A stretch of 64,000 bases of DNA from an uncultured Pseudomonadota bacterium (lineage in GTDB: Bacteria; Pseudomonadota; Gammaproteobacteria; Burkholderiales; Thiobacillaceae), in assembly GCA_903835655.1 (NCBI GenBank), contig CAILNT010000129.1, forward strand, positions 1-64,000. The letters are read 5' to 3'. The notes under the pieces are model-generated. The model searched no databases and had not been told where the DNA came from. It worked only from the letters and a program-made list of their open reading frames with translations. A program made the translations under genes and the position numbers. Shown here piece after piece: positions 36,221 to 46,184 of this stretch (position 1 is its first letter; every line of letters begins with the position of its first letter).

Positions 36221-36237
36221 AAGCATGTTCCATGCCA
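36221..36237 (-). promoter_or_regulatory. Sigma-54 (RpoN) promoter for the SulP-Hyf operon
   Basis: Minus strand reads TGGCATGGAACATGCTT: -24 element TGGCATG and -12 element ATGCT, with the invariant GG and GC exactly 10 nt apart as in TGGCACG-N4-TTGCW. It points to the 72-residue gene 35 nt away. The divergent genes encode an NtrC-type activator that would be needed to open such a promoter. Confidence 0.75.
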
Positions 36238-36384
36238 TGAATTCATATTGTTGATTATTATGATTATTTCAGGATGGCCGCGCTTATTTCCCGGCGCCAG
36301 GGCGACGCGATGCAACAGTCGTGGGCGCTTGAATTCTCTCCCCGGGGGCGGGCATCCCTCACAATCAGCGGCCAGCCGGGCTTT

Positions 36385-36420
36385 GTTGCAAAGGTGGGCG
36401 CGTACGTTGCATACTGCAAC
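36385..36420. promoter_or_regulatory. Candidate activator-binding sites (upstream activating sequence)
   Basis: Perfect palindrome GTTGCA-TAC-TGCAAC at 36406-36420 and another GTTGCA half-site at 36385-36390, 21 bp upstream (two helical turns). They sit about 150-185 bp upstream of the sigma-54 promoter, a normal distance for NtrC-type enhancers, and directly before the kinase gene, so they may also control it. Confidence 0.5.
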
Positions 36421-36443
36421 ACCCCGTTCAGCGGCAACGCTCC

Positions 36444-37909
<1,466 letters not shown>

Positions 37910-37913
<4 letters not shown>

Positions 37914-39328
37914 CCGACACGACGCCCCGCCTCCTGATCGTCGATGACGAGGAAATCGCCCTGCGCAACCTCGAACGGGTGATGAAGAAGGCCGGCTATC
38001 GGGTCACGACCAGCAGCAGTGGCGCCCGCGCCTTGGCCCTGATCGAGATGGGCGAATTCGACCTCCTACTCAGCGACCTGCGCATGGAAGGCGTGGATGG
38101 CATGCAGTTGCTCCGTGCCTGCCGCGCGCGCCATCCGGACGTCGAAGTCATCATGATCACCGGCTTCGCCACCACGGAATCGGCGGTCAAGGCCATGAAG
38201 GAAGGGGCTTTCAACTACATCGCCAAACCCTTTCGCCTCGACGAGGTGCGCCGCGTGGTGAGCGAGGCTCTGGAAAAAAGGTCGCTGCGGCGGGAAAACC
38301 GCAGCCTCAAGGAGCAGATCGAAGTCTACGAGGGTGAGGTCCGGATCATCACCCAGAATCCCGAGATGCGCAGACTGTTGGCGCTGGCGGAGCAAATCGC
38401 CCCTTCCGACTGCAACGTTTTGATCGAGGGGGACAGCGGCACCGGCAAGGAGTTGCTGGCGCGCTACGTGCACAAGCACAGCACCCGACGCGACGGTCCC
38501 TATGTCGCGGTCAACTGCGGCGCGCTCAATGCCGACTTGCTGGCCAACGAACTCTTCGGCCATGAGCGCGAGGCCTATACGGGGGCGAGTTCCGCGCGCC
38601 GCGGCCTGATCGAGAGCGCTTCGGGCGGCACCCTGTTCCTCGACGAGGTCACCGAGATGCCGGCCGAGATGCAGGTCAAGCTGCTGCGCGTGATCCAGGA
38701 ACGCGAGGTATTGCGGGTCGGCGCCACCCGGCCGCTGCCGGTGGATATCCGCGTCATCGCCGCCAGCAACCGTATCCTCACCGAGGCCGTGGCCGCCGGC
38801 CTGCTGCGACGCGACCTCTACTACCGCCTCAATGTGGTGGGCCTGCACATCCCCTCCCTGGCGCGGCGGGCGGGCGACATACCCTTGTTGGTCAATCATT
38901 TCCTGGGAAAGCATGCGGCGCGCATGCGCAAGGGCGTACTCTGCGTGGCGCCGGAAGTGCTGGAAGTCCTGAGCCACCACGATTTTCCCGGCAACGTGCG
39001 CGAACTGGAAAATCTGGTGGAGCGCGGTGTGGCCGTGGCCAGCGGCGAACGCATCGAGTTGGCGCATCTGCCGGAAGCTTTGCGCGGCCCCTTGCCTCTG
39101 GCCTATCGCCGGGTCGATGGTGCCCTGCCAACGCTGGAGGAACAGGAGCGGCGTTATATCGAGTGGGTGATGGACACGGTCGGCGGCAACCAGACGCTGG
39201 CCGCGCAGAAATTGGGGATCAATCGGGTGTCGCTGTGGCGGAAGCTAAAGAAACAGGTCGAAGCGGCAAGGACAGGCAGTACTAACGCAGTTGTTTCCAA
39301 CCAATGGGGTATCGACGATGAAAAGTAG
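37910..39328 (+). CDS. Sigma-54-dependent response regulator (NtrC family)
   Basis: 472 residues: receiver domain (phospho-acceptor D56, acidic pair D12/D13, K106), AAA+ domain with Walker A 'GDSGTGKE' (174-181) and Walker B 'GTLFLDE' (240-246), and a Fis-type C-terminal helix-turn-helix ('NQTLAAQKLGINRVSLWRKL'). The sigma-54 contact loop, normally GAFTGA, is EAYTGA (221-226), an uncommon variant. The partner promoter is probably the divergent one at 36221-36237. The C terminus overlaps the next gene by 11 nt. Confidence 0.92.
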
Positions 39329-39665
39329 CATTCTCGTGTTGGGGCTGATGCTGTTCAGCCCCGCCTTGTACGCCGCGGGCGCAATAGCGGTGGACGATGA
39401 GGTGGGCGAAAAAGAGCCGGGTTATGGCCTGGTCTATGGCTACGGCACGCGCGATCAGGCGGGGGAAGCGGCCCTGGCCGAGTGCTACAAACAGGGCAAC
39501 GCGCATTGCCAGGTGGTGGCGCGATTCGACAAATGCGGCGCCTATGCCGCTTCGATGAAACACTACGGTGTCGGCTGGGGCGATTCCGCCGCCGCAGCCC
39601 AGAGCATGGCCATGGATGGCTGCGGCAACAGCAATTGCCGGGTTGTGCTCGTCGATTGCGAATAG
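39318..39665 (+). CDS. Exported DUF4189-like cysteine-rich protein
   Basis: 115 residues: signal peptide (SILVLGLMLFSPALYAAG) and a small Gly/Ala-rich domain with six cysteines in 'ALAECYKQGNAHCQVV', 'KCGAYA', 'DGCGNSNCRVV' and 'VDCE', the pattern of DUF4189 proteins. Function not established; the even cysteine number suggests disulfides. It overlaps the response regulator gene by 11 nt and is likely co-transcribed. Confidence 0.65.
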   Translation: MKSSILVLGLMLFSPALYAAGAIAVDDEVGEKEPGYGLVYGYGTRDQAGEAALAECYKQGNAHCQVVARFDKCGAYAASMKHYGVGWGDSAAAAQSMAMDGCGNSNCRVVLVDCE

Positions 39666-39671
39666 GCAACG

Positions 39672-39701
39672 GGACGAGGTGGGGATGCCCTCACCTCGTC
39701 C
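39672..39701. terminator. Hairpin between convergent genes
   Basis: GGACGAGGTG at 39672-39681 pairs with CACCTCGTCC at 39692-39701 (10-bp stem, 10-nt loop). It follows the DUF4189-like stop directly and faces the end of the next minus-strand gene. No T-run on either side, so it may be a processing or Rho-assisted end. Confidence 0.5.
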
Positions 39702-39758
39702 GCGCCCCTCGCTTTGGGCGCAGTCATGCTCATGACGCTTGCCCTTCCGGAGGGTGCG

Positions 39759-40166
39759 TCAACAGCGCGCAATGATGGCCAGCAGGATCGCCAGCAGCGA
39801 ACCGAAGAATCCGTTGATCCAGAACAGGCGGGTGGAGTAGTGCCGGTTTTTACGACGGGCATCCAGCCAGCGCACACTTTCTCCCAGCGTGACCAGCATG
39901 ATGACCACCAGAAGCGGCGAGAGCGTGTACAGAATTGCCAGGCGGAATTCGCTGAACTGCTCGGCGCATCCTCGCAAATCCATACGGACGCCGGCGCTGC
40001 GCGTGTAGATGTACACGATGGCCAGGAGCAAGCCGACCAGGTACAGAAACCAGACCGCGGCCAGCCGCGCGTGCGGGTCCCTCGCAACCCGAACCGCGTG
40101 CAACATCACGAGGTAAGGCTGCTTGAGTACGGCGCTGCAAAATCGTACGAATCCGCGGGTAGTCAT
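39759..40166 (-). CDS. Uncharacterised membrane protein
   Basis: 135 residues with three predicted helices ('LAAVWFLYLVGLLLAIVYIY', 'LAILYTLSPLLVVIMLVTLG', 'INGFFGSLLAILLAIIA') and basic connecting loops. I do not recognise the family. It begins 74 nt after the downstream end of the esterase gene and may be the tail of the same minus-strand group. Confidence 0.6.
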   Translation of the reverse strand: MTTRGFVRFCSAVLKQPYLVMLHAVRVARDPHARLAAVWFLYLVGLLLAIVYIYTRSAGVRMDLRGCAEQFSEFRLAILYTLSPLLVVIMLVTLGESVRWLDARRKNRHYSTRLFWINGFFGSLLAILLAIIARC

Positions 40167-40240
40167 GTCTCACCAGTGGGGGAGTCTACCTCGGCGACGA
40201 TACCACGAACCTCGCAACGGAAACCGCGCGGCCAAGCTCG

Positions 40241-40969
40241 TCAAAGGTAGAGCGGCGCCATCTGGCGCCAGTATGCGCCGCGGTGGGCGCGGCCCCGCCA
40301 GACATGAAACTTGTGCCTGATACCCTTGGCGTGGAGCAGTGCGCTCAGGTGACGGTTATTGGCGAGGAACGGGTCGTCCGCGCCGATGACGATCGCGATC
40401 TCCATGTTGCGCAGAAGCTCCAGGCGATCGGCACACTCCAGATTGGGCAGGAAGTGGGTCGGGGTGTGGAAATAGATATTTTCGTCGTAGTAACCGTCGA
40501 ACAGGTCGGCGAAGCTTTCCACGTTCAGGGTCAGGTCATAGCGGCCCGAAAAAGCGACCAGTTTCTGGAACAGACCAGGGTGTCTGAAGGCGATGTTGGC
40601 TGCTTGGTATGCGCCGAGGCTACAGCCATGGGCGATGGTGCAAGGATGCGGATTCTTCCGCCGCATCAGCGGCAGCACTTCGTCGAGGAGGTATTCCTCG
40701 AACTGGATGTGGCGGCGGATACGGCCCGCGGGCTCGCACCAGAAGCAGTAAAGGGACTCCGAGGCGATGCTGTCCACGCACCAGAGCTGCAACTGCCCCG
40801 CATCGATCTTCTCCGACAGGCTGCGCACCAGGCCGAGATTTTCGTATTCGTAAAAGCGCCCGTCCCGTGTGGGGAACACCAGCACCTTGGCGCCCGCATG
40901 GCCGAAGACCAGCAACTCCATATCCCGCTGCAGGCGGGGGCTGAACCAGCGGTGATATTCCCGGTTCAT
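40241..40969 (-). CDS. Esterase-like alpha/beta hydrolase
   Basis: 242 residues of the putative esterase (antigen 85/esterase D-like) superfamily: nucleophile elbow 'HGCSLGAYQAANIAFRHP' (GxSxG), an acidic residue in 'VIGADDPFLANN' and His in 'HVWRGRAHRGAYWRQ' complete a plausible catalytic triad. No signal peptide, so cytoplasmic. The ATG overlaps the stop of the preceding hydrolase gene. Substrate unknown. Confidence 0.78.
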   Translation of the reverse strand: MNREYHRWFSPRLQRDMELLVFGHAGAKVLVFPTRDGRFYEYENLGLVRSLSEKIDAGQLQLWCVDSIASESLYCFWCEPAGRIRRHIQFEEYLLDEVLPLMRRKNPHPCTIAHGCSLGAYQAANIAFRHPGLFQKLVAFSGRYDLTLNVESFADLFDGYYDENIYFHTPTHFLPNLECADRLELLRNMEIAIVIGADDPFLANNRHLSALLHAKGIRHKFHVWRGRAHRGAYWRQMAPLYL

Positions 40970-41928
40970 GTCAGGAAACTTGCGGCTTCCCGCGCCAATT
41001 CCCGTTCCCGCGCCGCCCTTCCGGGGTAATCGAAGTGGCCCGCCGCCAGCAGAAACAGACGCCGCCGCGACGCTGGAATCGCGTTGTAGATGGCGAACTG
41101 GCCAGGCGGCGGCACAGCCGGGTCGAACAGGGCAGCCGCCACCAGGGTCGGGATGCGCAGGTTGCGGGCGGCGCACGCGGCATCGTAGTAGACCAGGGTT
41201 TCCATGACATCGAAGGAATGGTGCCGCTGGTAGTTGCGCACGGCATCGCAGCTACCCACGCTGGGTAGCACCATGCGCAAGCCGTGGTGGCCGAACGTGG
41301 GCACCTCGATGCACAGATGGCCGATGCGCCGATCCCACGGGGTGGCCAGCGCGCCGATGCCGCCGCCGAAGCTGCTGCCCCGGTAGGCCAGGCGGCCCGC
41401 CACCTCTGGAATCAGGGTGAGCAAGGCGGAGACACCCAGCCAGAGATCCTCCACGCAGCCGCCCAGGACATAGCGATCCCGGTCCTCGATCCCGTGCACG
41501 ACGTGGAAAGCTGGCTGCGGCGAAATCCCCGCGACCGGGCTGGCGCCCATGCCGCGGAAGCAGGGAAACAACACCGCGGCGTCATCCAGGCCGAAAGGGG
41601 CATCGGGCGCGGCTCTTCCTCCATAGCCATGCCCGATGAGCACGCCGCGCCGTGGCGGGCCGGCCAGCGGCAGCAACAACCAGCCACCGATCTCCACCCC
41701 GTCCGTGGAGCCGTAGCGCAGCTCATGCACCGCGTGATTTCCCAACACCTGGCCGCTGGGGCGCGTGCGCGGCTTCGGCGCCAGCGCCATCGCCGCGGCA
41801 AAACGACGCCGCCAGAAATCGGCGAAGTCCGCTGGTGGGTGCGGTGGATCGATGTCCAGCAAGCGCCCCAGATCCATGCCGTAGCCTGGGTCGAAGTCGT
41901 AATCGTGGAGGAACGCCTTGCCGGGCAT
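40966..41928 (-). CDS. Acetyl xylan esterase-like alpha/beta hydrolase
   Basis: 320 residues. 'GWLLLPLAGPPRRGVLIGHG', 'AVLFPCFRGMGAS', the nucleophile elbow 'YRGSSFGGGIGAL' and C-terminal 'LLAAGHFDYPG' follow the AXE1/cephalosporin deacetylase type. No secretion signal is seen, so an intracellular deacetylase or esterase is likely. Pairs with the esterase gene by a 4-nt overlap and lies 30 nt after the P-loop ATPase. Confidence 0.72.
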   Translation of the reverse strand: MPGKAFLHDYDFDPGYGMDLGRLLDIDPPHPPADFADFWRRRFAAAMALAPKPRTRPSGQVLGNHAVHELRYGSTDGVEIGGWLLLPLAGPPRRGVLIGHGYGGRAAPDAPFGLDDAAVLFPCFRGMGASPVAGISPQPAFHVVHGIEDRDRYVLGGCVEDLWLGVSALLTLIPEVAGRLAYRGSSFGGGIGALATPWDRRIGHLCIEVPTFGHHGLRMVLPSVGSCDAVRNYQRHHSFDVMETLVYYDAACAARNLRIPTLVAAALFDPAVPPPGQFAIYNAIPASRRRLFLLAAGHFDYPGRAARERELAREAASFLT

Positions 41929-41958
41929 GCGCTACGGGCGGTGTGTGGCCGCGCGGAC

Positions 41959-42807
41959 TCAGCCCTGGCGCGAGATGGCGGTTTCCACCAGGGTGATAAA
42001 ATCCGCCTCGCTCTTCACCTGCGCGACCTCCTGCGAGGTGACCGTGTATCCATGCGGGCCAGCGATGGCTTCGTAACGAGGTACGCGCGCGTGGAACAGA
42101 CGCGGGAAGACCCAGCGGGTGAAGTCGTCGGGCTCCACCTGAGCCACGAACTCCAGGCCCTTTTCCGCCATATAGAGCGGCAGGTTCTCGGCCAGGAAAG
42201 ACGGGCGGTAGTAGAGCGGCTTGGGGGCGGATTGCGCGCGGCGGATCAGGGTCTTTTCTTCCTCCCGCGTGGTGACCTGGATGTAGAGGATCAGGGTGTG
42301 GGCGGCAAGCAGGCCGATCACCGCGTCGTCTTCCAGTTCGCACAGGCTGCCGCCGACATCGTTGACGAAATGGGCGTAGCCGTAGATTTCCTGCGCCTTG
42401 TGGATGAATTCCGGTACGTCCTGCATGGCGGCGATCTCCGCCTCCCGGTACATGGCCTGGCGACGGCTGAATTCGGGCAGGGACAGGCCGGCGTGATCCG
42501 GGTCGCCCAACTTGCCGACGAAGGACAGCACCGGCCCGAGATCCTGGATCTTGATGTTGTTGCGGATGTCGATCCAGTCGTGGCGCAGCAGTTCGCGCAG
42601 GAATGGCACTTGCATCGCCTGCTGCTTGATCAGGTCGAGGATGGGCTCATCGAGATAGCGCGTGCCGATACGGTAGTCGCCGGAATAATGGAACCAGTCG
42701 TTGCGGCGCAGCAGCCCGGAGAGGTAGGTCTTGCCGACGCCGGACATGCCCAGCAGGGTGATCTTCTTGTGCTCCCAGGCGCGGAAGGCTTCGGGGGTGA
42801 ATTTCAT
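41959..42807 (-). CDS. P-loop ATPase/kinase-like protein of unknown function
   Basis: 282 residues. Walker A 'ITLLGMSGVGKTYLSGLL' lies at residues 16-33, right at the N terminus. 'FVNDVGGSLCELED' could be the Walker B/sensor region, and 'LILYIQVTTREEEKTLIRRA' a later strand. It resembles shikimate- or adenylate-kinase-like folds but I cannot assign a substrate. Operon position between the exporter and two hydrolases suggests a shared pathway. Confidence 0.65.
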   Translation of the reverse strand: MKFTPEAFRAWEHKKITLLGMSGVGKTYLSGLLRRNDWFHYSGDYRIGTRYLDEPILDLIKQQAMQVPFLRELLRHDWIDIRNNIKIQDLGPVLSFVGKLGDPDHAGLSLPEFSRRQAMYREAEIAAMQDVPEFIHKAQEIYGYAHFVNDVGGSLCELEDDAVIGLLAAHTLILYIQVTTREEEKTLIRRAQSAPKPLYYRPSFLAENLPLYMAEKGLEFVAQVEPDDFTRWVFPRLFHARVPRYEAIAGPHGYTVTSQEVAQVKSEADFITLVETAISRQG

Positions 42808-42949
42808 GGAATGGTTCCAGGAAGGGAAAGGCCTTCAGTGTGCCCCAGCGTGCGCGTTCGGTGTAAGGCCGGCGGTGTGAGCCGCCCCGGATCGGATGAA
42901 AATTTCAGAATCCGGAAACCTCCGCGGGCGCACCCGGAGCGGGAGGCGC

Positions 42950-43711
42950 TCATCGCAACAGCCGCCGCCGGGTCTGACGCAGCCCGAACAGGAAGCCCGC
43001 CAGGCCATAAGCCAGCAGCACCAGCGCATGCAGCGCCACCGCATCGGGCCAGCGGCCCAGCAGCAGCGGCCGTGCCAGGTTCACCGCGTGGGTCAGAGGC
43101 AACCAGTCGGCCGCGACCGCCAGCCAGGCCGGCAGGGCAGTGGGCGGGTAGAACACGCCGCCTAGCAACACCTGGGGCGTGATGCACAAGGTGAAGTAGT
43201 AGAGGAAAAAATCGTAGTTGGGCGAGACCGCATTCACGGCCAATCCCAGGCCGGAAAAGCACAAGCCGGTGAGCACGATCACCGGAACCAGCGCCAGGGT
43301 CAGGGAAAAGTCCGTGTACAGCCCCAGCCCCCAGATCACCAGGATGATGGCCACGCCGGAGAGCAGGCTCTTGGATGCCGCCCATAACCATTCGCCAACC
43401 AGCACGTCGCGCAGCGTCAAAGGTGTGTTCAGGATGGCCTCCCAGGTTTTTTGCACATGCATGCGCGAGAAGGCGGAATACAGGGTCTCGAAGGTGGCGC
43501 TGTTCATCACGCTGTAGCAGAGCGTGCCGGCGGCGAGGAAATGCAGATAAGGCACGCCGTTCACCTGGTGCAGCAGCCCGCCCAGGCCATAGCCCAGGCC
43601 CAGCATGTAGAGCATCGGGTCGGCCAGATTGCCTAGCAGCGAAGGCATGGCCAGTTTCTTCCAGACCAGGAAGTTGCGCTGCCAGACCGGAAACCAGTTG
43701 AGATTAATCAC
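42950..43711 (-). CDS. ABC-2 type exporter permease (NodJ-like)
   Basis: 253 residues, six helices, with the NodJ family start 'VWQRNFLVWKKLAMPSLLGN' and 'DPMLYMLGLGYGLGGLL'. Such permeases export lipids or lipo-oligosaccharides, and in non-symbionts their substrate is usually unknown. Start is GTG, overlapping the ATPase gene end by 8 nt. The 142-nt gap after it (42808-42949) contains only short palindromes. Confidence 0.87.
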   Translation of the reverse strand: MINLNWFPVWQRNFLVWKKLAMPSLLGNLADPMLYMLGLGYGLGGLLHQVNGVPYLHFLAAGTLCYSVMNSATFETLYSAFSRMHVQKTWEAILNTPLTLRDVLVGEWLWAASKSLLSGVAIILVIWGLGLYTDFSLTLALVPVIVLTGLCFSGLGLAVNAVSPNYDFFLYYFTLCITPQVLLGGVFYPPTALPAWLAVAADWLPLTHAVNLARPLLLGRWPDAVALHALVLLAYGLAGFLFGLRQTRRRLLR

Positions 43712-44615
43712 GCAGATCCCTGCCCGTCAGCTTGAGGAACACGTCTTCCAGGTTGGCCGGGCGATGCAGGTAGCGCAACCCGGGGTGAGCGGCCAATTCG
43801 GCGACGACTTTCGAAGGTGTCTGCGTGTAGCAGAACAGCGTTTCGCCTGCCTGCTCGCAGCGGTGACAGTGCCGGCTGCCGCAGGCCTGCCATTCATTCA
43901 GGCCATCGCCGTAGATTTCCACCACATGCGGCTCGATGTGGGTCTGGATGAGTTCGCGCGGACTGCCCTGGACGATGACGCGCCCCTGGTCGATGACGCT
44001 GATGTCGTCGCACAGGCGTTCGGCTTCTTCCATGAAATGGGTGGTGAGCAGCAGGGTCTTGCCCTGCCCCATGAGGCGGCGCAGGCCTTGCCAGATCAGG
44101 TGCCGGGCCTGCGGATCAAGGCCGGTGGTGGGTTCGTCCAGGATCACCAGATCGGGATCGTTGACCAGGGCGCGCGCCAAGGTCAGGCGCCGCTTCATGC
44201 CGCCCGACAAGGTGGCGATGAGCGCCTCGCTCTTCCCCGCGAGCCCGGCGAAGTCCAGCAGTGCCGGGATGCGGCCGATCATTTCACGTTTCGACAGGCC
44301 GAAATAGCGGCCGTAGATCTGCAAGTTCTCCCGCACCGTGAAGTCCGGGTCGAGATTGTCCATCTGCGGCACCACACCAACGCGCTCGCGCGCCACCTCG
44401 GCTCGGGCCGGCAGCCGCTGGCCCAACAAATCCACCGTACCGGCGTCCGCCGCGATCAGGCCGAGAGCGAGACGCAGCGTCGTGGTCTTGCCGGCGCCAT
44501 TGGGGCCGAGCAGCCCATGGCAGCGCCCTGCCTTCAGTTCCAGGTCGAGCCCGTCCACCACTACGGTGTCACCGTAGCGCTTGGTCAGGCCGCTGAGTTT
44601 CAGGGGAGAGGTCAT
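43704..44615 (-). CDS. ABC exporter ATPase (NodI-like)
   Basis: 303 residues: Walker A 'LLGPNGAGKTTTLRLALG', Q-loop 'VVPQMDNLDPDFTVRENL', signature 'ATLSGGMKRRLTLARALV', Walker B 'PDLVILDEPTTGLD' and H-loop 'LLLTTHFMEEAERLCD', then a C-terminal domain typical of the NodI/DRA family. Partner of the adjacent permease. The start is the ATG at 44615; another ATG two codons upstream is possible. Confidence 0.9.
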   Translation of the reverse strand: MTSPLKLSGLTKRYGDTVVVDGLDLELKAGRCHGLLGPNGAGKTTTLRLALGLIAADAGTVDLLGQRLPARAEVARERVGVVPQMDNLDPDFTVRENLQIYGRYFGLSKREMIGRIPALLDFAGLAGKSEALIATLSGGMKRRLTLARALVNDPDLVILDEPTTGLDPQARHLIWQGLRRLMGQGKTLLLTTHFMEEAERLCDDISVIDQGRVIVQGSPRELIQTHIEPHVVEIYGDGLNEWQACGSRHCHRCEQAGETLFCYTQTPSKVVAELAAHPGLRYLHRPANLEDVFLKLTGRDLRD

Positions 44616-44675
44616 GGGCATCGGTTCAAAGGGGGGACCTGCCAACGTCGTCAGGGCTCGAAAGTTCGTCGGCTC

Positions 44676-44933
44676 TCATGTGAACAAGGGCAACTCCGGG
44701 GAGAGCATGGGCGCTTCGGACTGGGAATGATTGGCGCCCGGAAAGTATACATACCTCGAATACGGGATGTTGAACACACCCTTCAGATAAGGCTCCCATT
44801 CAGGATTAAGCTCCACAGGAGGTTCGCCCGCATTAATACCATCTTCGTCCACGATTTGTACATCGACATCACCAATGCACAAATAATCCACCACTCCGCC
44901 GCTCATAATAATTAACACTTTTGCTTTAGTCAT
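44676..44933 (-). CDS. Small uncharacterised protein of the SGGVV type
   Basis: 85 residues; 'VLIIMSGGVVDYLCIGDVDV' followed by 'IVDEDG' resembles short proteins with a GGVV/DxD pattern seen on plasmids and islands, function unknown. GAGGAG 9 nt upstream fixes ATG 44933. Base composition is AT-richer than the neighbours, like the endonuclease genes next to it, suggesting shared arrival. Confidence 0.6.
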   Translation of the reverse strand: MTKAKVLIIMSGGVVDYLCIGDVDVQIVDEDGINAGEPPVELNPEWEPYLKGVFNIPYSRYVYFPGANHSQSEAPMLSPELPLFT

Positions 44934-44988
44934 GTGCAATTACTCCTCAGCAAATATCTGGGGAACCGCTGAACAAATCGGCTTCGTC

Positions 44989-45047
44989 GTTCCCACGCAG
45001 GCGGGAACCCAGAAAAAAACAGCCTGGATGCCCGCCTGCGCGGGCAT
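44989..45047. repeat. Paired REP-like palindromes
   Basis: GTTCCC/GGGAAC (44989-45008) and ATGCCCGC-CTGC-GCGGGCAT (45028-45047), separated by an A-rich stretch. This is the common cgcaggcgggaa-type dispersed repeat. It lies between the DpnI-like stop and the small protein gene and may end transcription. Confidence 0.7.
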
Positions 45048-45100
45048 GAAGAATAAATCAGTGCATCCCTAGCCCGACACGGCTACACATTTTTTTGCAG

Positions 45101-45871
45101 TCAATTCCCTATGAATTTGTTAGTCAAGGCATAGGCGCCATTACCATGAAACTCAATAAATCCCATGTCACGAAGTCGTTGTAATTGCTGGCGCAGCTTT
45201 GCCTTTACGTTCTTGTTATTTGGAAAAAGACGTGATGCTCGCGATTCGTAAGCATAAATATCATCTATCGAGAAAAATCCACTTCCTATCGAATCGACTA
45301 TCCCTAGCGCTACTGCAATCCATCCACGCTCTGCGCCTTCGATGCTCTCCAGCTCCTCCGTGGCGGCCCAAGATCGCTGAATATTCTCTTGCGGAACCGG
45401 CGCCCCATTAATAACACAGTGGATCAGTGCGCTCTTTGGAATTATTTCCAGGTCAAGATTGCAGCCTACCCACCCCGCTCTCCTAGCATTTTTAGAAAGC
45501 GGTGTTCTGGCCACAACCATCGGCTCAACAATGAACCGACGTGGCAATATAAACAGGTCTAAAACAGAGAATGGCAGCCTGTAGTTCATCAAAATCAAAT
45601 TTGGCTGACGTCCTTCCCTAATGGATGCAATCATTGACCCATAGGCGCCATCCACTACTTTTTTGCCAAACTTTGTTTTTGAGCCCTTTAACTCAAACGG
45701 ACGCGTACAGGACTTGCAGTTAAAGTCCAACACCTTCGTATTATTCGGTGTTTTTACATAAGCTCCACCACATGCAGGGCATAAAGCGTTTACAGCAAGC
45801 CACGATTCCGTTAAAACGCGAGCACGTTGTGATGCGCTCTTGTAGTCTAACTCAGTAAGTTGAATGGACAT
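45101..45871 (-). CDS. DpnI-family methyl-directed restriction endonuclease
   Basis: 256 residues (DpnI has about 254). Zinc-binding pairs C31/C34 in 'CPACGG' and C52/C55; the PD-(D/E)xK active site lines up as D49, E60, K62 in 'VLDFNCKSCTRPFELKG'. 'SKNARRAGWVGCNLDLEIIP' and the C-terminal winged helix 'KLRQQLQRLRDMGFIEFHGN' match DpnI closely. DpnI cuts GATC only when adenine is methylated, so no partner methylase is needed and none is seen. ATG 45871 fits the family start. AT-rich composition compared with neighbours indicates transfer. Confidence 0.9.
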   Translation of the reverse strand: MSIQLTELDYKSASQRARVLTESWLAVNALCPACGGAYVKTPNNTKVLDFNCKSCTRPFELKGSKTKFGKKVVDGAYGSMIASIREGRQPNLILMNYRLPFSVLDLFILPRRFIVEPMVVARTPLSKNARRAGWVGCNLDLEIIPKSALIHCVINGAPVPQENIQRSWAATEELESIEGAERGWIAVALGIVDSIGSGFFSIDDIYAYESRASRLFPNNKNVKAKLRQQLQRLRDMGFIEFHGNGAYALTNKFIGN

Positions 45872-46184
45872 AGACTGACTGGCAAATTGGCCGGGAAGAT
45901 GATTCCGCTCCATAAACCTCCAGCGTGATCAGTAAATCGCCCTTGATGCGGGTCTCATGCCAGCCTTTGGGCCTGAGCAATGTGGAGAGTATCTTGGGTG
46001 CGCTGGATTCGTTGCCACCAGGTGCCGTGATGTCGGCGATACTCAGTCGATATTCCAGAAGTGCCTCGGTCAGGTCATCGAGTTCGCCGCGACAACCGGT
46101 GTGCAGCACCTCTGCCGCATGGCGGAAGTTGTGCACCTCATAGATGTCCAGCAATTCAGCAGGTAAGAAGGGGATGGTGTTCAT
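45852..46184 (-). pseudogene. Truncated BglII-like restriction endonuclease, N-terminal part
   Basis: 110 residues starting 'MNTIPFLPAELLDIYEVHNF'; 'RHAAEVLHTGC', 'ITAPGGNES' and 'LLRPKGWHETRIKGDLLITL' resemble the N-terminal region of BglII-type endonucleases. The catalytic half is missing: after 'LITLEVYGAE' the sequence loses resemblance and runs into the DpnI-like gene, overlapping its start by 20 nt. Probably broken when that gene arrived. Family match is from memory of the pattern, so moderately sure. MPTMNT at 46193 is an alternative start. Confidence 0.5.

Noticed and set aside
45101-46184. A classical restriction-modification pair
   Set aside because: No methyltransferase gene is present; DpnI-type enzymes cut methylated DNA and need none.
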